The translations under genes and the position numbers were made by a program. The notes below the pieces were generated by a model, which ran no database searches, was not told the origin of the DNA, and saw only the letters and a list, made by a program, of their open reading frames with translations. Shown here piece by piece: positions 1 to 5,172 of a stretch of DNA of 5,172 bases. Each line of letters begins with the position of its first letter. Position 1 is the first letter of the stretch. The DNA comes from Leptotrichia sp. oral taxon 215 (GTDB lineage: Bacteria > Fusobacteriota > Fusobacteriia > Fusobacteriales > Leptotrichiaceae), in NCBI GenBank assembly GCA_905371725.1, contig CAJPML010000097.1:1-5172 (forward strand), given 5' to 3'.

Positions 1-1
1 G

Positions 2-850
2 ATTTTTAGCAGATTGATTTATATAAAAGACGGTACAATATGTGATGTTTTTCCGAATGGTAGTCTTAGCAATAATAAATGTAAGGAACTTGAGTTAAGA
101 ACGCTTAATGAAAGAGAATTGATATCAGAAAAAGAACCTATTGCTGCTAAAAGCTATATCAAAGTAAATAAAGCCTGCATTCATCAAGGTAAAAGGACTT
201 TGATAGAAGAATTAACCTTTGAGCTTGGAGAAAGCGAAATAATGGGAGTGATTGGTTCTAATGGGATTGGAAAAAGTACCTTGGCAAAAGCATTATGCGG
301 GTTGTCTGAAAAATATTTAGATGTCAGTTATGGAAATAAACAAAGAGAAAGGCTTAGAAATTCATATTGCGTGTTACAAGATGTAGATGCTCAGATTTTT
401 TTAGACACCGTAGAAAATGAGTTGATATTTTGTAAAGATAAAAACTCGGAAAGTGATTTAGAAAAAATACGAGAATATCTGAAAGATACAAACCTGTGGC
501 ATAAAAAAACTAATCATCCGCAGAAACTATCTGGTGGACAAAAACAACGACTGGCAATTATTACTTCATTTTTATCCGGTCGTAGGCTGATAATTTTGGA
601 TGAACCAACATCAGGTCTTGATTATAAAAGTATGAAAATTATGTCCGATTTAACGACAGAAAAAGCAAAGGAGATTCCAATTATAATAATTACTCATGAC
701 TTAGAGCTGTTGTTTAAAACCTGTCATTCTGTCTTAATGCTCGGTGATAATGGTTATAAAAAAATATCTGTAAAGGGAAATGAAGCGTTAATCATGGATT
801 TTATGGATAAAAAAGGAAATTTATTGAAGGAGGAAAACTATGTTAAATAA
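2..850 (+). CDS. ECF-type ABC transporter ATP-binding protein, C-terminal part (5' end outside window)
   Basis: Cytoplasmic ATPase likely energising an energy-coupling-factor importer. Residues are counted from the TTG at 14. A complete ABC domain spans about 48-250: Walker A GSNGIGKST at 81-89, Q-loop Q122 in a VLQDVDAQIF context typical of EcfA proteins, signature LSGGQ at 172-176, Walker B LIILDE at 192-197, and H-switch H228. The frame is open through the left edge (codons from position 2 read IFSR then L). The first residues, RLIYIKDGTI, look like the end of a preceding ABC domain followed by a linker of about 35 residues. I therefore infer a double-domain ATPase of about 500 residues cut by the window. 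The TTG at 14 is not a credible start: it sits inside that domain end and no Shine-Dalgarno sequence precedes it in the window. The stop overlaps the next gene by 11 nt. All catalytic motifs are intact. The substrate is unknown; the S and T components would be expected upstream. Confidence 0.88.
   Translation: MFSRLIYIKDGTICDVFPNGSLSNNKCKELELRTLNERELISEKEPIAAKSYIKVNKACIHQGKRTLIEELTFELGESEIMGVIGSNGIGKSTLAKALCGLSEKYLDVSYGNKQRERLRNSYCVLQDVDAQIFLDTVENELIFCKDKNSESDLEKIREYLKDTNLWHKKTNHPQKLSGGQKQRLAIITSFLSGRRLIILDEPTSGLDYKSMKIMSDLTTEKAKEIPIIIITHDLELLFKTCHSVLMLGDNGYKKISVKGNEALIMDFMDKKGNLLKEENYVK
827..833 (+). promoter_or_regulatory. Ribosome binding site of the first ABC half-transporter gene
   Basis: AAGGAGG lies inside the end of the ATPase gene, with 6 nt between it and the ATG at 840. 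This near-perfect Shine-Dalgarno sequence fixes the start of the downstream gene even though that start lies inside the upstream frame. Confidence 0.85.
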
Positions 851-2630
851 GGTTTTCGAATATGCCGGTTCGCATAAAAAATCAATACACTTGGCAAGTT
901 TTATTATGCTTATTAGTGTAATTATGGGTGTGTTACCATTTCTATTTGCATATCAGATTATCAATCCACTTGTTTTAGGTGAACAATTAGAATTTGAAAG
1001 AATTGCTATTTTACTTACAAGTATTTTAGTTTGCTTAGTGCTACAAGCTGTCTTAGGTGGGATAGGTCTTAATGTCTCCCATAAAGCAGCATACAACACG
1101 TTGCTTGGACTTCGAACATCCTTACAGAAAAAAATGGAAAATCTTCCATTAGGTGTTGTTGAAGAAAAAGGGACAGGTACAATCAAAAAAATGTTTGTGG
1201 ATGATATTGGTAGTTTAGAAGTGCTTTTAGCTCATTCACTTCCTGAAGGAATAGCGAACTTAATTGTTCCTATTATGGTTTACATTTCAATGTTTTTTAT
1301 TGATTGGAGATTAGCGTTAATGTCATTGGCTTCTATTCCGATTAGCATTCTCGCAATGATGATTATGTACTCTGTAGGTATGAAACAAATGGGACCATAT
1401 TATATGGCAAGCGGAAAAATGAATAATACCATTATTGAGTATGTAAACGGTATGGAAGTTGTAAAAGTATTCAATAAGCAAACGGAATCTTATGAACGCC
1501 TTTCTAAAGATATCAGTAATTATAGAGATTATGCACTCGCTTGGTATAAGACGGCATGGCCATGGATGGCGTTATACAGTGCCTTACTTCCATGCACGAT
1601 TATTTTAACATTGCCTCTTGGTGGTTACTTTGTGTATATGGGCTATGCAAGTCTTTCTAACTTGATATTGATATTATGTCTTTCTTTAAGTATAGGATTG
1701 CCACTGCTGAAAGCTCTTGGATTTTTACCAACTATGCCACAGTTAAATTATAAGATTTCTGTTTTAGAACAAGCCTTAAATATGGCTCCTTTAAAACAAG
1801 GAGAAAATGATTTTAAGGGAACAGGACAGACCATTTTATATGATAATGTTACCTTTGGCTATCAGTTGAGTAAGATGGGAGAAAATGGACAGCCTGAAAC
1901 CTATATTAAGAATGTTATTCATAATGTTAGTTTTACGGCAAGAGCCGGTGAAAAGACAGCGATTGTTGGCGAATCCGGTTCAGGAAAAAGTACTTTGGCT
2001 AAACTTTTAATTCATTACTATGATGTTTTAGATGGAAGCATAAGTATTGGTGGACAAGACTTACAGGATATAAGATTGGAATCACTCAACAAACAAATTT
2101 CTTATGTAGCACAAGACCAATATCTATTTAATACATCGCTTTTAGAAAATATTCGCATTGGTAATTTAGCTGCCAGTGATGATGAGGTTATAGAAGCAGC
2201 TAAAAAAGCACAGTGCATGGAATTCTTAAATAGACTTCCAGATGGTATTTATTCTTTAGCAGGGGAAGCAGGAAAGATGCTTTCAGGTGGAGAAAGGCAA
2301 AGAATATCATTAGCGAGAGCTATTTTGAAAAATGCTCCGATTGTTGTACTTGATGAGGCAACAGCCTACGCAGATCCAGAAAATGAAGAAAAAATGGAAG
2401 CAGCTATTCGTGAACTTGTAAAAGGAAAAACCCTAATTGTTATTGCACATAAGTTGCCATCTATTATAGATGCAGATCAGATATTGGTTATGGATCATGG
2501 TCGTTTAGTTGCGAATGGAAAGCATAAAGACTTATTAGAATCTTCAGCAGAATATCGTAAATTATGGGATGCGACACTATTTAGTAAAGATTGGAAAATC
2601 AGCAGAAAGGAAGGTGAAATGAATGTTTAG
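840..2630 (+). CDS. ABC transporter permease/ATP-binding half-transporter, YbtP/IrtA-like
   Basis: Membrane ABC half-transporter of 596 residues, normal length for the type IV exporter fold. Six hydrophobic segments lie at about 17-40, 55-77, 136-153, 157-178, 243-268 and 272-295. The NBD follows: A-loop Tyr341, Walker A GESGSGKST 377-385 (Lys383), Q-loop Gln425, signature LSGGE 481-485, Walker B IVVLDE 501-506 with catalytic Glu506, and H-switch His537. The stretch after Walker B, ATAYADPENE, departs from the usual ATSALD. From family knowledge it matches the YbtP/IrtA branch, members of which import metal-siderophores despite an exporter fold. The next gene supplies the natural partner, so a heterodimer is inferred. 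About 13 extra residues lie between the A-loop and the strand before Walker A, compared with the partner. The start at 840 is set by AAGGAGG. The gene overlaps both neighbours (11 and 8 nt). Siderophore import is a hypothesis; drug or peptide export is the alternative. Confidence 0.93.
   Translation: MLNKVFEYAGSHKKSIHLASFIMLISVIMGVLPFLFAYQIINPLVLGEQLEFERIAILLTSILVCLVLQAVLGGIGLNVSHKAAYNTLLGLRTSLQKKMENLPLGVVEEKGTGTIKKMFVDDIGSLEVLLAHSLPEGIANLIVPIMVYISMFFIDWRLALMSLASIPISILAMMIMYSVGMKQMGPYYMASGKMNNTIIEYVNGMEVVKVFNKQTESYERLSKDISNYRDYALAWYKTAWPWMALYSALLPCTIILTLPLGGYFVYMGYASLSNLILILCLSLSIGLPLLKALGFLPTMPQLNYKISVLEQALNMAPLKQGENDFKGTGQTILYDNVTFGYQLSKMGENGQPETYIKNVIHNVSFTARAGEKTAIVGESGSGKSTLAKLLIHYYDVLDGSISIGGQDLQDIRLESLNKQISYVAQDQYLFNTSLLENIRIGNLAASDDEVIEAAKKAQCMEFLNRLPDGIYSLAGEAGKMLSGGERQRISLARAILKNAPIVVLDEATAYADPENEEKMEAAIRELVKGKTLIVIAHKLPSIIDADQILVMDHGRLVANGKHKDLLESSAEYRKLWDATLFSKDWKISRKEGEMNV
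2609..2617 (+). promoter_or_regulatory. Ribosome binding site of the second ABC half-transporter gene
   Basis: GGAAGGTGA precedes the ATG at 2623 by 5 nt (8 nt from the end of GGAAGG). It lies within the last codons of the upstream gene, which supports this start and translational coupling across the 8-nt overlap. Confidence 0.7.
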
Positions 2631-4368
2631 ACTAATTTCAAGAATTTTAAATTTATCAGGTAAATACAAAAACAGAATAAAGTCCGCATTTATATTTGCC
2701 TTTGTTGAATCCATATTAAGTAAAATGCCTATATTTATTGCATTTACCGTTTTAATTGGATTTTATGAAAAAACGAATACCTCCAAAACTTTTCTATATG
2801 TAGGAATAGGACTTGTCTTAGTGGTCTTATTACAAGCGGTGGTTCATTTCTTAAGCGACAAATTACAAAGTGCAGCTGGCTTTATGATTTTTGCTGATAA
2901 AAGAATGGAGCTTGGAAATCATCTTAGAAAGCTCCCTATGGGATATTTTACAGCAGGTAATTTAGGAAAAATAAATTCAGTTTTAAGCTCAGATATGGCT
3001 TTTATTGAAGAAGTTTCCATGAGTACGATTGCCAATATGATGAGCTATGTATTATCAACGCTTGTACTAACAATATTCATGTTTGTTTTAGACTACAGAA
3101 TTGGACTGATTGCGGTGGGGGTAACATTGGTTGCAACACTGCTTGCAAATGGCATGAATAAGATGTCTTTATCGGAATCGGCTATTAGACAAGAACAAAG
3201 TGAAAAACTAACGGATGCCGTTTTATCATTCGCTGAGGGTATAAGTGTTATTAAAAGCTACAACCTTTTAGGAGAAAATTCTAAATCTCTTACAGATAAT
3301 TTTGTATCTTCAAAGGACACATCTATAAAATTTGAAAATAAAATAACACCATGGACAACAGGTTTAAATATCATTTATGGAATTGGTATTACATTTATTT
3401 TAGCGGTGGCTTTATATCTCAATTATCAAGGAACTTTGGGACTTCCGTATATGCTTGGGCTTATTTTGTTTGTGTTTGACTTATTCAGCCCTTTAAAAAC
3501 ACTTTATGGAGAAGCTACAAGGCTTACTGTAATGAACGCTGCTTTGGATCGCATTGAAGAGGTGTTAAATGAAACTGAATTACAAGATGTAGGGAAAAAT
3601 CATATTTCAAAATCTGAGACCTCAGAACCTGAAATTTGTTTTAATCATGTTAAATTTTCTTATGGTGAAAAAGAGGTATTACATGATATGAGTTTTGAAA
3701 TGAATAAGAATACAATGACGGCTTTAGTTGGACAGTCCGGGGGAGGTAAATCCACAGTAGCAAATCTTTTGGCAAGATTTTGGGATGTAGACTCCGGTGA
3801 AATTTTGATTAGAGGAGTGAATATAAAGGATGTTTCACTATCTGAATTGATGTCGGAAATTAGTATGGTTTTCCAGAGAGTATATTTATTTCAAGATACG
3901 ATTTTTAATAATATTGCCATGGGGAAAGAAAATGCGACAAAAGAAGAAGTTATAGAAGCTGCCCAAAAAGCAAGATGCTATGATTTTATTATGGCACTTC
4001 CTGATGGATTTGACACAATGATTGGAGAAGGAGGAGCAACTCTATCAGGTGGTGAAAAACAAAGAATTTCTATTGCTCGCTGCATATTAAAAGATGCTCC
4101 TATTGTAATTCTTGACGAGGCAACAGCAAGTGTTGATGTGGACAATGAAAGCTATATACAGGAAGCAATCAGTGAATTGGTAAAGAATAAAACATTATTA
4201 GTTATCGCCCACAGATTAAATACTATTAGAGATGCTGACAATATTATTGTAATTAAGGAAGGTAATATTGCAGAGCAGGGGACCCATAGTGAGTTAGTTG
4301 CTTTAAATGGGATTTATAAAAATATGGTAGAACTACAAAGTAAAAATAATGGCGTAAAAATACTGTAA
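2623..4368 (+). CDS. ABC transporter permease/ATP-binding half-transporter, YbtQ/IrtB-like
   Basis: Second ABC half-transporter of 581 residues, the probable heterodimer partner of the gene just upstream. Hydrophobic segments lie at about 21-46, 57-78, 135-156, 158-176, 246-266 and 270-290. The NBD shows A-loop Tyr347, Walker A GQSGGGKST 370-378, Q-loop Gln418, signature LSGGE 474-478, Walker B IVILDE 494-499 with Glu499, D-loop ASVD 502-505, and H-switch His530 in AHRLNTI. The ATASVDVDNE segment resembles YbtQ/IrtB proteins. Every catalytic residue is present here and in the partner, so neither ATP site of the dimer looks degenerate, unlike many heterodimeric drug exporters such as BmrCD. 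The ATG at 2623 overlaps the preceding stop by 8 nt and has a good ribosome binding site. The end is followed after 31 nt by the MATE frame. Location is the cytoplasmic membrane. The substrate is not readable; metal-chelate import is inferred from the family branch only. Confidence 0.93.
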   Translation: MFRLISRILNLSGKYKNRIKSAFIFAFVESILSKMPIFIAFTVLIGFYEKTNTSKTFLYVGIGLVLVVLLQAVVHFLSDKLQSAAGFMIFADKRMELGNHLRKLPMGYFTAGNLGKINSVLSSDMAFIEEVSMSTIANMMSYVLSTLVLTIFMFVLDYRIGLIAVGVTLVATLLANGMNKMSLSESAIRQEQSEKLTDAVLSFAEGISVIKSYNLLGENSKSLTDNFVSSKDTSIKFENKITPWTTGLNIIYGIGITFILAVALYLNYQGTLGLPYMLGLILFVFDLFSPLKTLYGEATRLTVMNAALDRIEEVLNETELQDVGKNHISKSETSEPEICFNHVKFSYGEKEVLHDMSFEMNKNTMTALVGQSGGGKSTVANLLARFWDVDSGEILIRGVNIKDVSLSELMSEISMVFQRVYLFQDTIFNNIAMGKENATKEEVIEAAQKARCYDFIMALPDGFDTMIGEGGATLSGGEKQRISIARCILKDAPIVILDEATASVDVDNESYIQEAISELVKNKTLLVIAHRLNTIRDADNIIVIKEGNIAEQGTHSELVALNGIYKNMVELQSKNNGVKIL

Positions 4369-4386
4369 TAATATATTTGTAATAAA

Positions 4387-4392
4387 TGGAGG
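4387..4392 (+). promoter_or_regulatory. Ribosome binding site that selects the TTG start of the MATE gene
   Basis: TGGAGG ends 1 nt before the in-frame ATG at 4394, too close to serve it, but 7 nt before the in-frame TTG at 4400. TTG at 4400, giving a protein beginning MKQDIKEQ, is therefore the better start. The rest of the 31-nt gap from 4369 is AT-rich, with no hairpin and no promoter I can support. Confidence 0.65.
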
Positions 4393-4399
4393 TATGTAC

Positions 4400-5172
4400 T
4401 TGAAACAGGATATAAAAGAACAATTACTAACAAAAAAACCGATAGATTTACTCTTTCAGCTATCCATTCCGGCAGTCATCGGAATGATAGTAATCGGTCT
4501 ATATCCGTTAATGGATGGAATATTTGCTGGAAAAATCATAGGGCAAACAGCAATGACAGCCTGTGGTGTCGCAATGCCGCTTACATTCTTTAATAGCGGT
4601 GTATCTACGCTTCTTGGTGTTGGTTCGGCATCCGTTCTCTCCAGAGCGATAGGAAAAGGAGATCAGAAAACTGTAGATAAAATTATGGGTAACTTAATCT
4701 ATTGGGTGATTTTCTTCTCTGTAATTATTACAGTTGGAGGAATACTTCTTGCTCCGCATTTTTTAGATATGGTCGGTGCAACGGGTGAAATCAAAGCCTA
4801 TGGTATTAGATACCTTAGAGTGATTTTTATAGGCTCTCTATTTGTAAACTTCACACAGTCCGCAAACATGGTTATGCGTGGTGAAGGACTGATGAAAAAA
4901 GCTATGACGATTATGGGACTTGGGGCATTACTGAATATTATTCTTGACCCTATCTTAATGACTGTTATGGGTGAATATGCGATTGAAGGTGCTGCCCTTG
5001 CAACCATCACAGCACATATAGTTTCTGAATGTAACTTTGATGACATTATATATTTGAAGAAAAACGGGAATACGGTTATAGCTAAGAGCTTTAATTCTTT
5101 AAAAGAAGAGTATGGTGGAGATGAACAGAAAGGATTTAAGTTTGTAAAACAATATCTGACAATTAATAGAAG
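4400..5172 (+). CDS. MATE-family efflux transporter, N-terminal half, running into a non-MATE tail (3' end outside window)
   Basis: The open frame gives 257 residues from TTG4400 to the right edge (259 from ATG4394). Residues 1-205 are a MATE antiporter N-terminal lobe. MATE proteins export cationic drugs or other organic compounds using a Na+ or H+ gradient across the cytoplasmic membrane. Seen here are the first helix region LSIPAVIGMIVIGLYPLMDG (21-40), GVGSASVLSRAIGKGD (73-88), MRGEG (159-163), NIILDPIL (179-186), and the start of the sixth segment GAALATITA (197-205). An intact MATE has about 450 residues and 12 helices. From residue 206 the sequence changes abruptly to a charged, Lys-rich stretch without a membrane segment, which MATE proteins do not have here. 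The reading frame is unbroken across the change. The product is probably a chimera that cannot form a whole MATE transporter. The gene is read with the ABC genes upstream. The family call is firm for the first part only. Confidence 0.8.
   Translation, partial: MKQDIKEQLLTKKPIDLLFQLSIPAVIGMIVIGLYPLMDGIFAGKIIGQTAMTACGVAMPLTFFNSGVSTLLGVGSASVLSRAIGKGDQKTVDKIMGNLIYWVIFFSVIITVGGILLAPHFLDMVGATGEIKAYGIRYLRVIFIGSLFVNFTQSANMVMRGEGLMKKAMTIMGLGALLNIILDPILMTVMGEYAIEGAALATITAHIVSECNFDDIIYLKKNGNTVIAKSFNSLKEEYGGDEQKGFKFVKQYLTINR
5012..5172 (+). other. Candidate recombination junction and foreign tail inside the MATE frame (possible ABC ATPase C-terminus)
   Basis: After GAALATITA the frame reads HIVSECNFDDIIYLKKNG and continues hydrophilic to the window edge. 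In ABC-2-type ATPases the H-switch His is followed nine residues later by the Asp of a DRI-type motif, then a hydrophobic strand, a KNG-type turn and an EL-rich helix ending near KYG. Here His206 is followed by Asp215-Ile-Ile, YLKKNG, then NSLKEEYGG, which fits that pattern. Hand-counted GC is 234/580 for 4441-5020 and 44/152 for 5021-5172. Frame and composition suggest the tail is coding DNA from another gene. Its identity as an ABC tail is inference from a short, weakly conserved segment. It could also be an unrelated protein or an assembly join. Confidence 0.5.

Noticed and set aside
14..16. TTG as a true start of the ECF ATPase
   Set aside because: The frame is open to the left edge, the preceding residues continue an ABC-domain end, and no ribosome binding site precedes it.
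953..1186. Minus-strand ORF of 77 codons
   Set aside because: It lies wholly inside the first half-transporter gene, has no recognisable motif, and the + strand frame is clearly the coding one.
4364..4385. Direct repeat TGTAATAA (4364-4371 and 4378-4385) in the ABC-MATE gap
   Set aside because: Only 8 nt in very AT-rich DNA and partly overlapping the stop codon. Likely chance, not an operator or attachment site.
4798..5046. Minus-strand ORF of 82 codons
   Set aside because: It is antisense to the well-supported MATE frame, spans the suspected junction and shows no family features.
5111..5140. Possible new start ATG at 5121 after GGTGGAG
   Set aside because: The frame stops after a few codons (TAA at 5145), so it cannot encode a protein.

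Overview
The window is AT-rich (hand counts give roughly 25-47% GC depending on the stretch). All genes lie on the + strand and are tightly packed with strong AGGAGG-type ribosome binding sites. This is what a low-GC Firmicute (Clostridia/Bacilli) would show. The gene set (ECF-type ATPase, paired ABC half-transporters, MATE transporter) resembles accessory transporter cassettes carried on integrative elements of such bacteria. That placement is an inference: no integrase, relaxase, IS end or attachment site is visible here.

Layout. Positions 2-850 hold the 3' part of a gene for an ECF-family ATPase, probably a two-ABC-domain protein whose first domain lies upstream of the window. Positions 840-2630 and 2623-4368 hold two consecutive half-size ABC transporters, each six membrane helices followed by one nucleotide-binding domain. 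Their NBD sequence signatures fit the heterodimeric YbtP/YbtQ (IrtA/IrtB) branch. From 4400 (TTG start favoured by Shine-Dalgarno spacing) to the right edge an open frame begins as a MATE-family multidrug/Na+-antiporter-like protein.

The first three genes overlap by 11 and 8 nt and are almost certainly co-translated. The MATE gene follows after a 31-nt gap with no terminator. A likely joint role is ATP-driven transport of a metal-chelate or other small ligand by an ECF module and a YbtPQ-like heterodimer, with a MATE exporter alongside. The substrate cannot be read from the sequence.

The most notable feature is near the right edge. The MATE similarity stops in the middle of its sixth membrane segment, at about 5012-5020. 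The frame then continues without a stop into a hydrophilic, Lys-rich tail of about 50 residues. That tail does not look like MATE; it looks more like the end of an ABC ATPase after the H-switch. GC content drops from about 40% to about 29% at the same place. This is either a real recombination or deletion junction that made a chimeric, probably non-functional MATE gene, or an assembly chimera. There is no gene-free stretch over 300 nt, and no RNA gene, CRISPR array or convincing terminator was seen.
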